From VYFG01 sp965221795 (GTDB lineage: Bacteria; Pseudomonadota; Gammaproteobacteria; Arenicellales; Poriferihabitantaceae), in NCBI GenBank assembly GCA_965221795.1, contig OZ244914.1:2852001-2916000 (forward strand): a stretch of 64,000 nt of DNA. The letters are read 5' to 3'. This document shows, piece after piece, positions 43,547-52,097 of the stretch. Every line of letters starts with the position of its first letter. The stretch's first letter is position 1. The position numbers and the translations under genes were made by a program. The notes under the pieces were generated by a model. It made no database searches and had not been told where the DNA came from. It saw nothing but the letters and a program-made list of their open reading frames with translations.

Positions 43547-44668
43547 ATGTCCAAAAGAGACTATTACGAAGTACTGGGCGTGAATCGCAATGCCGGAGCG
43601 GACGAGTTGAAGAAATCGTACCGCCGGCTTGCGATGAAATACCATCCGGACCGCAACCAGAATGATGCCAGTGCCGAAGCCCGCTTCAAGGAAGCCAAGG
43701 AAGCGTACGATGTTTTGTCGGATACGCAGAAGCGGGCGGCGTACGATCAGTTTGGGCATGCCGGGGTCGATCATACCGCCGGGATGGGTGGAGCTGGCTT
43801 TGGCGAAGGAGTAGGAGATATTTTCGGAGATATTTTCGGAGATATCTTTGGCAGTAGTGGGGGGCGACGTTCGAGTCGTGGACAGGACCTTCGGTATGAA
43901 TTGGAGCTGAGTCTGGAGGAGGCCGTCCATGGGACCGAAAAAACCATCCATGTTCCGCGTCTATCGGACTGTCCCACCTGTGGAGGTACCGGCGCTCGCC
44001 CGGGTTCAAAACCCATCACCTGTCCCCAATGTCACGGGAAGGGTCAAATTCGGACCCAACAGGGATTCTTTTCGGTTCAACAGACTTGCCCGCAATGCCG
44101 TGGGCGAGGTGAGGTGATTGTAGACCCTTGTGGGCGTTGTCATGGGCAGGGCCGGATACGGGATCAAAAGACCCTCTCGGTCAAGATTCCGGCCGGTGTC
44201 GACGAGGGGGATCAGGTTCGCCTGTCCGGCGAAGGTGAAAGTGCCGGGGGCGGCATGCGCCCAGGTGACCTGTATGTACAGTTTCGTTTGAAGCCCCATG
44301 ATATTTTCAAGCGGAACGGAGATCATCTGTATTGCGAAGTCCCCATCAGTTTTGCCGCGATGGTTCTCGGCGGGACTGTTGAAGTGCCGACGTTGTCTGG
44401 GCGTGCCACGATCAAGGTGCCTCCGGAAACCCAGTCGGAAAGACAGTTTCGTTTGCGTGGGAAAGGAGTGCGCAATGTCCGTACCGGCCAGCAAGGGGAT
44501 TTATATTGCAAGATTGCAGTTGAAACGCCGGTCAACTTGACCCGCCATCAAAAGGAACTGTTACAAGAACTGGATCAGTCCATTCAGGAAGGTGGAGAAA
44601 AACATTCTCCCCGATGGGGTCGATGGACCAGTCGCATCCGGTCCTTTTTTGATGATCTGGTCACTTGA
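43547..44668 (+). CDS. dnaJ: Chaperone DnaJ (Hsp40)
   Basis: A 373-residue class I J-protein: J-domain with YHPDRNQND (HPD), a Gly/Phe region with three IFGD repeats (12-base units around 43816-43851), a zinc domain with four CxxCxGxG-type repeats (CPTCGGTG, CPQCHGKG, CPQCRGRG, CGRCHGQG) and the C-terminal peptide-binding domains. Stimulates DnaK ATPase. ATG 43547, 141 bases after dnaK. Confidence 0.97.
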   Translation: MSKRDYYEVLGVNRNAGADELKKSYRRLAMKYHPDRNQNDASAEARFKEAKEAYDVLSDTQKRAAYDQFGHAGVDHTAGMGGAGFGEGVGDIFGDIFGDIFGSSGGRRSSRGQDLRYELELSLEEAVHGTEKTIHVPRLSDCPTCGGTGARPGSKPITCPQCHGKGQIRTQQGFFSVQQTCPQCRGRGEVIVDPCGRCHGQGRIRDQKTLSVKIPAGVDEGDQVRLSGEGESAGGGMRPGDLYVQFRLKPHDIFKRNGDHLYCEVPISFAAMVLGGTVEVPTLSGRATIKVPPETQSERQFRLRGKGVRNVRTGQQGDLYCKIAVETPVNLTRHQKELLQELDQSIQEGGEKHSPRWGRWTSRIRSFFDDLVT

Positions 44669-44885
44669 GTTTCTGCCTGTCTGTATAATGCGGATGCTAG
44701 CTTGGGTGGGTCCCTGAATCTGAACCGGGGAATGCCACAGGCTTTGCGTGTGGACAGGGAGTTTTTGAAACGTGATGGTTGGATGTTGCCAGTTCCCCAT
44801 GGCCGCATCGTCACTTGTGAGTTGACCCAATGACCTGTCGATATTGGTTTGGTCTTCCTGTCAAACCAGCTGATCTTGAGGCTCG

Positions 44886-46805
44886 TTGCCACCCCCTGTC
44901 GTGAATGATCTATCGTTCTCCAGCGAAGTGTTGTTGCCTAACGGCATATTTCATCGCGAACTGCCGGGTTTTGTGCCGCGCTCCTCCCAGCAGGAAATGG
45001 CGTGGGAAGTTGGGCGGGTATTGACGCATGGAGGAGTGCTGGTGGCAGAGTCCGCTACCGGTACCGGAAAAACCTATGCCTACCTGGTTCCGGTGATTGA
45101 ACAGGGAATCCGAGCGGTGATTTCTACCGGGACCCGACATCTGCAGGATCAGATCTTTCATCGGGATATCCCGTCCGTGAGTAAGGTGCTGGGATGCCAG
45201 GTCCATGCGGCCATGCTCAAGGGTCGACGTAATTATCTGTGTCGATACCGTCTCCGGCAAGCGATGATGCAAGCCACGTTGTTTTCCCGGGAAGAGGATA
45301 TCGCTCTGGCTGCCATCGACGAATGGGCCAACCGGACACAATATGGCGATATCTCGGAAATAAAGGGGATCGATGAGCAGTCGGGAGTTTGGGCGAAAGT
45401 CACTTCGACGGCAGAAAATTGTCTGGGTGGAAAGTGCCCTGACTACAAGGACTGTTATGTCATGAGCGCGAGGGCGCGGGCGTTCAAGGCCAATATTGTG
45501 ATCGTCAATCATCATCTCCTGTTGTCCGACATGACACTGAAGGAAGAGCAGCGGGGCGAACTGTTGCCACCGTGCGATGCCGTGGTTCTGGATGAGGCCC
45601 ATAGCCTACCGGCGGTCGCCGCCGATTTTTTTGGGTTCTTTCTTTCCAGTTTCCATCTGGAGGAACTGGACAAGGATATCAAAGCGGCTGAAATCGAAGA
45701 ACGTAGTTCTGTAGATTTTTCCGGAGTGTTGCCGGCACTCTCCCGAGCGGTCGCAAAAGCACAGGTCGAACTCAAAAAATGGCAGCAACCGGTTCTGGAC
45801 CAGATCGTGCTGGATGATCGGAGATGTCGGGATTCCCTGGATCACCTGGAGCGTTGCCTGGGAGAGTTGCGTGATGTACTAACGATTGCTGCTCCTGCTG
45901 GAGAGGGACTGGCAAAGTGTTTGGAAAGAGCACAGGAAATGCAAGGACGATTGGGGGAATGGGTACAAGCCGGAGACCCCAATCTGGTACGATGGCTGGT
46001 TGGCAGCAATCACCGGTTCCGGTTGCATGCGACACCGCTTAGGATTGATGATCGGTTCCGGTCCCTGGTGAGCACCGTTCGGAGCTGGGTATTCACTTCC
46101 GCTACATTGGCAGTGGGCGATGATTTTGCAGCCTATACCTCCCGCCTCGGAATTGCCGGCACGGAGAGACGCTGGGGCAGTCCTTACGACTTTCGCAACC
46201 ACTCCCTTCTGTATCTTCCTCCATCCCTCCCGGACCCGAGAGACAACAGCTTTGCAGATCAACTGGCCACCCTGATTCCAGAAATTTTGCAGTTGAGCCA
46301 AGGCCGGACCTTCTGTCTTTTTACCAGCTATGGGATGATGAATCGAATTCATTCCAAGCTTAAGGAGACCATCTCTTGGCCGTTGCTGTTGCAAGGCGAA
46401 GGACCAAGAAGTGAACTGGTAGACCGGTTCCGCCAGTCTGGAAACGCGGTTCTGTTTGGCACTGCGAGTTTCTGGGAAGGAGTCGATGTGCCGGGAGAGG
46501 CATTGTCCTGTGTCATTATTGACCGACTGCCTTTCGCGTCCCCTTCGGACCCGGTACTCCAACGCCGAATCGAGGTCTGTCAGGAAGAAGGTGGGAACCC
46601 CTTCATGGAAATCCAAGTTCCAGAGGCGATTCAGGCTCTGAAGCAGGGGGCGGGGCGTTTGATTCGCTCCGAAAGGGACCGAGGTGTGCTGGTCATCTGT
46701 GATCGGAGAATCCGGACGACTCGATACGGCCACTTGTTCCTGCAAAATCTGCCGCCCATGACGGTCTCCGATCAGTTATACGATGTGGCGCAATTTTTCC
46801 GATGA
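44886..46805 (+). CDS. ATP-dependent DNA helicase, DinG/YoaA (XPD-like) family
   Basis: About 639 residues. Walker A ESATGTGKTYAYLVP, the DEAH box VVLDEAHSLP, and C-terminal motifs LFTSYGMMNRI, LFGTASFWEGVDVPGEAL and QGAGRLIRSERDRG. Cysteines around residues 118-190 (YLCRYR, NCLGGKCPDYKDC) fit the 4Fe-4S cluster of this family. Start is TTG 44886 or GTG 44901. It overlaps tsaB by four bases, the usual yoaA-tsaB neighbourhood in Gammaproteobacteria. Role in unwinding DNA during repair. Confidence 0.9.
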   Translation: MPPPVVNDLSFSSEVLLPNGIFHRELPGFVPRSSQQEMAWEVGRVLTHGGVLVAESATGTGKTYAYLVPVIEQGIRAVISTGTRHLQDQIFHRDIPSVSKVLGCQVHAAMLKGRRNYLCRYRLRQAMMQATLFSREEDIALAAIDEWANRTQYGDISEIKGIDEQSGVWAKVTSTAENCLGGKCPDYKDCYVMSARARAFKANIVIVNHHLLLSDMTLKEEQRGELLPPCDAVVLDEAHSLPAVAADFFGFFLSSFHLEELDKDIKAAEIEERSSVDFSGVLPALSRAVAKAQVELKKWQQPVLDQIVLDDRRCRDSLDHLERCLGELRDVLTIAAPAGEGLAKCLERAQEMQGRLGEWVQAGDPNLVRWLVGSNHRFRLHATPLRIDDRFRSLVSTVRSWVFTSATLAVGDDFAAYTSRLGIAGTERRWGSPYDFRNHSLLYLPPSLPDPRDNSFADQLATLIPEILQLSQGRTFCLFTSYGMMNRIHSKLKETISWPLLLQGEGPRSELVDRFRQSGNAVLFGTASFWEGVDVPGEALSCVIIDRLPFASPSDPVLQRRIEVCQEEGGNPFMEIQVPEAIQALKQGAGRLIRSERDRGVLVICDRRIRTTRYGHLFLQNLPPMTVSDQLYDVAQFFR

Positions 46806-47485
46806 ACATCCTGGCCTTTGATACAGCGACCTCCCGTTGTTCAGTAGCCCTTTTCACTGGTAGAGAACTGTTGCAGAGGGTATTGGATACTCCTCGGCAA
46901 TCAACAATGGAGATCTTGGATATGGCCCGGGAGTTGGTGCGACATCAGGAACTGTCTTTCCGGGACCTGGACCTGATTGCGGTCGATGTCGGTCCAGGCT
47001 CTTTCACAGGGTTGCGAGTGGGCATCGGAATCGCCCAGGGGCTTGCCTATACTTCCGAGGTGCCGATGGTAGGGATTGATTCCCTGATGGCGCTGAGCAG
47101 CCACTACCCGGAACAAACTGTGGTCGCGGCATTGGATGCGAGAATGAGACAGGTATACTGGGGTGTGTACCATGGTTTGACAGCGATCATGCCTCCTCAT
47201 GTGGACCACCCACAACAGCTTGGTTCGTCGTTGGCATCGATTTCGTTGTCGGCCCCATTGGTAGGTGTGGGCAATGGGTGGATATCGTATCCGAAAGATA
47301 TGCCGAGGCAACTGAAGGGAATATCACTGGAAATCCGCTCTGAATTGTATCCTGAGGCATGGCAGGTTGCCCAATTGGCAGCATCGACCCCATCAACAGA
47401 ATATTTGTCCCCGCTCCACATACGCGCTATCTATGTACGGAATCAAGTCGCGGAGAAAATCCGGTTGGAAGACCGCCGTAATTGA
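46802..47485 (+). CDS. tsaB: tRNA threonylcarbamoyladenosine biosynthesis protein TsaB
   Basis: A 227-residue ASKHA-fold protein: MNILAFDTATSRCSVALF, VDVGPGSFTGLRVGIGIAQG, SLMALSSHYP and DARMRQVYWGVY are TsaB landmarks. It supports TsaD in making t6A37 in tRNAs. ATG overlaps the helicase stop (ATGA), so translation is coupled. The C-terminal PLHIRAIYVRN segment reappears in part about 440 bases downstream. Confidence 0.93.
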   Translation: MNILAFDTATSRCSVALFTGRELLQRVLDTPRQSTMEILDMARELVRHQELSFRDLDLIAVDVGPGSFTGLRVGIGIAQGLAYTSEVPMVGIDSLMALSSHYPEQTVVAALDARMRQVYWGVYHGLTAIMPPHVDHPQQLGSSLASISLSAPLVGVGNGWISYPKDMPRQLKGISLEIRSELYPEAWQVAQLAASTPSTEYLSPLHIRAIYVRNQVAEKIRLEDRRN

Positions 47486-48002
47486 AATACACGATCAGGG
47501 GGAGGTATGGAGAGTCATCAGAATGTCTGGTTGGGTCGCCTGTCTCCCAGTTTATAGTGGGAGACATACCATGGCATCCGCCAGTCCGGGGTCGTAAATG
47601 GGGTGTCGAGGGCGTTATATGAACTCTCTTTCTGGTCCCAGTCGTGTGAGTGCCATCAACTCATAGGGCTAATTCGGTGCCAAGCGGCAGGCTAAACCGG
47701 GGTGATGCGGATGGCGTAGTGATGATGGACATGACCCACCCGCAAACTGCAATGATCAGGGTGACCACGGCGATCATGACAAGCACCATCTTTGACCCGT
47801 TCACGGATCAGGATTTCCGGGCTTCCGGTGCCAACCTGGATAGTTCTGGGGGAAAGCTCCTCCACATCAGAGCCATTTATGTGTCGGACCCTTTCATGAT
47901 TTCCCCCACTTTTCGACGACAGAATGACCGCCTGTGGACTGTCGTTGGGGGCGCAGAGGACTCCTCTCGGCTTATGGAAGAGCCTACGGTTAGGAAGGGG
48001 CG
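47486..48002. other. Intergenic region with hairpin and a tsaB-like echo
   Basis: TGTCTCCCA (47541-47549) and TGGGAGACA (47558-47566) form a perfect 9-bp stem with an eight-base loop, 55 bases after tsaB; no T-run follows, so a factor-dependent terminator or RNA-stability hairpin is likely. The codons at 47860-47883 spell LHIRAIYV, identical to eight residues near the TsaB C-terminus but with different codons. No complete gene is seen. Confidence 0.5.
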
Positions 48003-48482
48003 TCAGCCGGGTGCCAGTGCGGCGACCAAGCCGTGCAACTCATACGTGGCCCAGCCCAAGGCCGATAGGGCTGCAAGGATTCCGGCTCCCAGGACTCGCA
48101 TCCATTTGAGGTCCCTCTTGACCTCGGTCTTGAACTCGCCGATTTCGGCCTGGATTTCCCCGAACTTGATAGTCATTCGGGTCTCCAGTCGCGCAACTTC
48201 GGCCCGGACTTCGGCGATTTCAGCCTTGACTTCGGCCTTGACCTTGGTGATTTCGGCCCGGACTTCGGCGATTTCGGCCCGGACTTCGGCGATTTCGATC
48301 TTGACTTCGGCCTTGACCTTGGTGATTTCACCCTGGACTTCGTGGATGTCGGCCTTAGTAGCCACCCCGCCGATGACGCCATCGCGGACAGTCCGCGTGA
48401 TCGTCTCGGCCTGTTCGTCGGTGAACTGCACCTCCTTGAGGCGCCGGACGGCAGTCAGGGTATCAAATTCGATCTCGCTCAT
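48003..48482 (-). CDS. Coiled-coil protein with C-terminal membrane helix (DUF1640/CCDC90-like)
   Basis: A 159-residue protein starting MSEIEFDTLTAVRRLKEVQF, followed by EQAETITRTVRDGVIGGVAT, then a coiled coil of about 70 residues made of 7-residue units (AEIAEVR, EITKVKA), and a final membrane segment VLGAGILAALSALGWATYEL. This is the layout of DUF1640 proteins, distant relatives of a mitochondrial calcium uniporter regulator; the bacterial function is unknown. The start is ATG 48482. It is followed by the tsaB gap and lies 180 bases from ypjD. Confidence 0.75.
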   Translation of the reverse strand: MSEIEFDTLTAVRRLKEVQFTDEQAETITRTVRDGVIGGVATKADIHEVQGEITKVKAEVKIEIAEVRAEIAEVRAEITKVKAEVKAEIAEVRAEVARLETRMTIKFGEIQAEIGEFKTEVKRDLKWMRVLGAGILAALSALGWATYELHGLVAALAPG

Positions 48483-48662
48483 GGGGTCATGATATCACAG
48501 GGGGTTGGCAGTTGTCATCCTCATCAGTCGACTTCAGTCCGATAAGAGACTTGTTTGACATGCACCGACCGAGTGTCAGATGGGAACGCGGGGCGTTATG
48601 GAAACATGGGTGCTCGCCGGGTTTCGATGCGACCTTTTTCTCTACCCGATATCGATAGGAAA

Positions 48663-49532
48663 TCAAGATAGTAAAACCGATGTGACGAATCGGGAACCAA
48701 AGTAGGCGAGAACCAGAATACCAAAAGCAGACAGGGTCCAACGAGCCGCTACCATGCCACGCCAGCCATATATTCGATGTCCGAAGAGTAATACGGTAAA
48801 TCCAAACCAAGCGAGGAAGGAGAGCAAGATATGATGATTGAACGCGAGCGGTTGCCCTTCTTGGTGATATCGGTATGCCATACCGATGATCAGATTTGGC
48901 GTCAGCAGAATGACTCCCATCACTGTTAGTCGGAACAGATTTTTCTCCATGGTCTGGATGGAAGGAAGGATAGGGAACAGTTTTCCGGGATGATGACTGT
49001 GTAGGAATTTGTCCTGAAGATACAACAAGATCGCCTGTGCTGCTGCAATGCAGAGAAATCCGAAGGCAACCAGTGCGATCCCCAGATGCCACCATAGGAG
49101 TGGCGATGCCGGGTCCTCCACCAGAACCGGCTCTCCAGTCAGAAACCGACCGATGAGGAGACCGAGAAAGCCTACCGGCATCACAAAAACTCCCAAATTG
49201 ATCATATTTCGGGATAGTGCCGACAGTAGAAACAGCAAGACAGTCATCCATGTCACCAGGGAAATGACGTAGCCCAAGGAAATATTGAAGACCGAGTTCG
49301 CGAACATACCTTGCATCAGCAGCCAAGCATGCAGCAGGACTGCTAGCCAGCCCATGCTCAACGATAACAACGATTTGCGATCTACAGTTCCAGTCGATTG
49401 AGGGTTGTCCCCCGCTCGGATTCGAAGCCAAAAGAGGACAGAAGACGTCAGATACAGCGTCAGGGCCAGTGGAACAAGGAGGGTCTGGGACACGGAAAAG
49501 ACAGGATCATTAACGAGAGCATTCACTGCCAC
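48663..49532 (-). CDS. ypjD: YpjD-like inner membrane protein (CcsA/cytochrome c assembly family)
   Basis: A 289-residue membrane protein with about eight hydrophobic segments and the family residues WWHLGIALVAFGFLCIAAAQ, FNHHILLSFLAWFGFTVLLF and HRIYGWRGMVAARWTL. YpjD homologues are normally next to, and divergent from, ffh; here they are 13 kb apart because of the BMC operon. Start is GTG at 49532 (or GTG 49526). TATAAT is found on the minus strand at 49572-49567, a possible -10. Function uncertain, maybe heme or cytochrome c related. Confidence 0.83.
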   Translation of the reverse strand: MAVNALVNDPVFSVSQTLLVPLALTLYLTSSVLFWLRIRAGDNPQSTGTVDRKSLLSLSMGWLAVLLHAWLLMQGMFANSVFNISLGYVISLVTWMTVLLFLLSALSRNMINLGVFVMPVGFLGLLIGRFLTGEPVLVEDPASPLLWWHLGIALVAFGFLCIAAAQAILLYLQDKFLHSHHPGKLFPILPSIQTMEKNLFRLTVMGVILLTPNLIIGMAYRYHQEGQPLAFNHHILLSFLAWFGFTVLLFGHRIYGWRGMVAARWTLSAFGILVLAYFGSRFVTSVLLS

Positions 49533-49804
49533 TGGTCATGCACAAAGACTGTGCCGGATTGTCGGCATTATACACACAAGACCATGTGATGAATCAGACC
49601 TCGCCAAAGTGCAAAAGCGGCAGGTTCGGAGAAAAGTTGGCACTCAACCCGATAAGAGATGGTTGGACGTGGGGGAGGGGAGATGGTCAGGTATCTGGTC
49701 TTTTGAATAGTGCGGTATCCGGAAGAATTCGGGCAAAACTCTCACCCCCGGTCACTTGCAGGATACCATTTCCTGCCATCTTGGTCAGTCAGGGGTTCCC
49801 TATC

Positions 49805-50476
49805 TTACAAAAGAAAGTTTTCGATATCCGCACGTTGAACGACATGGCAGTAAATCATGTTGAGGATCTCCAACTCGTGTCGATGTAGCTCATCTGTAGC
49901 TGCCGCACAACAGTCCTCAACGACAAGAACACCAAAACTCTCATCGGCAAGGGACCGAACCGTAGAACTTACACACTGATCGGTGAAAATACCCGCTATG
50001 ACCACATCCTGGATACCGATGTTATGCAAGATCAACCGCAGATTTGTTCCCGTGAGGGCGCTGTCGGTAGTCTTAAGCACAGTGATCTCGTCGCCGACCG
50101 GGGATAGTGGCGAAACGATCTGGCTTTCTTGTTCATCCTTGGGCAGAAGCAGGTAATTGAATCCGGGTTTTTTCTGACTGAGAGAGCGGTCCCTTCCATC
50201 CTTGGTAAGACAGGCGATGCGAGCGAAGATGATTTCGACCCCGACTTTTCGCGCCCATTGCATCAGAGTTGCGGTATTCGGAATGACGACCGTCTGCATA
50301 CGTTGCAGGAATGGCCCCCAGCGTTCGGCCTCATCCGGACCGTCGGGTTGCTGAAGATAGGTATTCTGGATGTCGATCACGAGCAGTGCCGTCGTCGACG
50401 CATGAAGACGGATATCTTCCGGCGGATCAGCCTTGGCGTAGTAGAAACTGCGGAACGCCGTTTTCCAGTCGCTCAT
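49805..50476 (-). CDS. Isochorismatase-like cysteine hydrolase, last gene of the BMC operon
   Basis: A 223-residue hydrolase with the triad of this family: Asp in LLVIDIQNTYL, Lys in ITVLKTTDSAL and Cys in GIFTDQCVSSTVRSL. Related enzymes are RutB-type amidohydrolases, N-carbamoylsarcosine amidase and nicotinamidase. ATG 50476 overlaps the BMC-T stop as ATGA, so it is made with the shell. No encapsulation helix is obvious. It may cleave an amide or ureido group of the substrate before or inside the compartment; substrate unknown. Confidence 0.82.
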   Translation of the reverse strand: MSDWKTAFRSFYYAKADPPEDIRLHASTTALLVIDIQNTYLQQPDGPDEAERWGPFLQRMQTVVIPNTATLMQWARKVGVEIIFARIACLTKDGRDRSLSQKKPGFNYLLLPKDEQESQIVSPLSPVGDEITVLKTTDSALTGTNLRLILHNIGIQDVVIAGIFTDQCVSSTVRSLADESFGVLVVEDCCAAATDELHRHELEILNMIYCHVVQRADIENFLL

Positions 50477-51099
50477 CCCCGCCCCTTGACTGCTTTCAGA
50501 GTATGGGTAATCGCATCGCGCGCCTTGACCATGTTGTCATGGGTACCCGACATGAAGACACGACCCGATGCCCCGATCATTTGCACATCGTTGGTCATGG
50601 CGCTCGGTACTGCCCGTTCCGCCTCGTTCGCCGATACGCAGGCAAACAGGGCTGGCGTCATCTCGTAGATCAGCATGGACTGATTCGGTACCAATATGGA
50701 GGCTTCTCGAGAACGATTGAGTACCATGGCATGCTGGTCGGACAGGTCATCGATGATGTCACGAAAGAGCACGACTGGCGCGAGCTGATCCTCGGGTTTG
50801 GCCTTGATTCCCTTCAGGATTGCTTTGCCGGCCCGGTCCAGTTCACCGGGGTCATCGGAGTGCAACTCCAGGACACCGAACTGTCGTTCGGTATACACGA
50901 TACCCGGCTCCATCTCTGCCGATGCCTTGAATGCCAGATCTGCAATCCGATGAATAGCAAGTGCTGGAGCGACTTCAATAATCAGGCTATGCTGACCCTT
51001 GAACAGCGGGTACCCCCGACCACGTAAAGGGGTAGACATGTAAGCCGCAAATTGCGGTTGTAAATCCTTTATCGGCAGATAGACACGAAGTTCGGTCAT
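50473..51099 (-). CDS. Microcompartment shell protein, tandem BMC domain (BMC-T), copy 1
   Basis: A 208-residue protein with two BMC folds (about residues 1-100 and 105-205). Elements: TELRVYLPIKDLQPQFAAYM, RQFGVLELHSDDPGELDRAG, then a second YEMTPALFACVSANEAERAV and RVFMSGTHDNMVKARDAI. It should form pseudohexameric trimers with a central pore that may pass larger metabolites. It is paralogous to the protein at 52090-52710 (both start MTELR). Stop overlaps the hydrolase start. Confidence 0.87.
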   Translation of the reverse strand: MTELRVYLPIKDLQPQFAAYMSTPLRGRGYPLFKGQHSLIIEVAPALAIHRIADLAFKASAEMEPGIVYTERQFGVLELHSDDPGELDRAGKAILKGIKAKPEDQLAPVVLFRDIIDDLSDQHAMVLNRSREASILVPNQSMLIYEMTPALFACVSANEAERAVPSAMTNDVQMIGASGRVFMSGTHDNMVKARDAITHTLKAVKGRG

Positions 51100-51118
51100 G
51101 GATCATGTACGGATTGAA

Positions 51119-51406
51119 TCAGCTGGATCCGCTGATATTGAAGTGACTCCCCAGATCAGCGTGTGGACGTGGAATGACATGCACCGAAGTGACCTCTCCC
51201 ACCCCATTGGCGGCATGGGCACCCGCTTCCGTTGCTGCCTTGACAGCACCGACATCGCCCTTGACGACGACAGAGACATAGCCTCCTCCGACTTCATTGC
51301 GGGATACGATCTCCACATTTGCGGCTTTGACCATGGCATCTGCAGCGGTTACAGCAGGCACGTAGCCCTTGGTTTCGAGCAAACCGATAGCTTGTTGGGT
51401 GGACAT
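51119..51406 (-). CDS. Microcompartment shell protein, single BMC domain (BMC-H)
   Basis: A 95-residue hexamer-forming shell protein: MSTQQAIGLLETKGYVPAVT, AADAMVKAANVEIVS, the pore loop around NEVGGGYVS, and VVVKGDVGAVKAATEAGAHA. A C-terminal tail of about 15 residues (HADLGSHFNISGSS) follows the core. It is the only BMC-H in the locus and so should tile most of the facets. RBS CAGGAGAAATT. Confidence 0.93.
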   Translation of the reverse strand: MSTQQAIGLLETKGYVPAVTAADAMVKAANVEIVSRNEVGGGYVSVVVKGDVGAVKAATEAGAHAANGVGEVTSVHVIPRPHADLGSHFNISGSS

Positions 51407-51429
51407 TGTTGAATTTCTCCTGGGAAAGT

Positions 51430-51666
51430 TCAGTTTTCATCAATAGAACCAATAATCAGTGCATCTACAGGCACTTTGGCTCCGGCAAAATACCCGGCGG
51501 CGACGGACCCTTGGGTAATGAGTACTTCCTCATCTACCGCACAGCCAAGTGGATCAAAGGCAATGAGTGTCTGATCTGCAACGGCCACTTCCAGCAATGC
51601 GCCTTGTGGCAGGTTGTCAATACGACGGGTTGCCCAGATTTGACCGGTTACTCTTCCACGGATCAT
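51430..51666 (-). CDS. Microcompartment vertex protein, EutN/CcmL (BMC-P)
   Basis: A 78-residue pentamer protein starting MIRGRVTGQIWATRRIDNLP, with TLIAFDPLGCAVDEEVLITQ and GSVAAGYFAGAKVPVDALII, all EutN/CcmL hallmarks. It caps the vertices of the shell. ATG 51666 overlaps the stop of the accessory gene (ATGA). Confidence 0.93.
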   Translation of the reverse strand: MIRGRVTGQIWATRRIDNLPQGALLEVAVADQTLIAFDPLGCAVDEEVLITQGSVAAGYFAGAKVPVDALIIGSIDEN

Positions 51667-52097
51667 AAGTTTTTCCTTTCGAGTGTGATGCCGCGCGAAG
51701 TCAATTCATCACGCGCAAGCGGAGTCAGACGAACCGATTTGTCGACCACCAGCGTTCTAGTGCCAGCTGCCAGGTTTGTGATTTCCCGTTCGGTGATCAG
51801 TCCTCGGCGAAATTGGGCCTCGGTCGCAGCATGCGGAGGGGGCGTATGCGGCTTATGAGCATGTACTGGCACATGGCCGGTATGTTGCGGGGCCAGCACG
51901 AAGCGGTGTCGTCCCGATTTGATTCGGTCACGTAGTTGTTCGAGATGGGAATTTTTCAGCAGTCGCAGCGCGAATGCATTGAGGTCGGCAGATGATCCAA
52001 TAGAGACCATTTCCTCGGTACTCGGTCCAATGCGGTTGTCCCGGCGTGAGAGCTCCTCCAGCAGAATCTGTCGAATCATGTCGCGCAACTCAGACAC
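51663..52097 (-). CDS. BMC accessory protein with N-terminal encapsulation-like helix and EutQ-N-like module
   Basis: About 144 residues if read from GTG 52097, which overlaps the BMC-T stop; an in-frame ATG is at 52079. The N-terminus SELRDMIRQILLEELSRRD is an amphipathic helix like encapsulation peptides. A His/Pro-rich linker (GHVPVHAHKPHTPPPHAA) leads to a C-terminal module FRRGLITEREITNLAAG then LVVDKSVRLTPLARDELTSR, the LIT-x-DI...TP-x-AR pattern seen in EutQ N-termini and other BMC accessory proteins. It may link cargo to shell. I know no named homologue. Confidence 0.65.
   Translation of the reverse strand: MSELRDMIRQILLEELSRRDNRIGPSTEEMVSIGSSADLNAFALRLLKNSHLEQLRDRIKSGRHRFVLAPQHTGHVPVHAHKPHTPPPHAATEAQFRRGLITEREITNLAAGTRTLVVDKSVRLTPLARDELTSRGITLERKNL

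Noticed and set aside
41465..43951. Two minus-strand frames of over 300 codons opposite dnaK and dnaJ
   Set aside because: Antisense shadows of highly conserved genes.
48180..48330. Short regularly spaced repeats that look CRISPR-like at first
   Set aside because: They are 21-base heptad-coding units inside an open gene, without distinct spacers.
47650..48492. 280-codon plus-strand frame rich in Ser/Thr/Ala repeats
   Set aside because: Its repeats are the antisense of the coiled-coil heptads of the minus-strand gene; only the LHIRAIYV part is noted separately.
51098..51412. Plus-strand frame over the BMC-H gene
   Set aside because: Shadow of the BMC-H gene, which has full family motifs on the minus strand.
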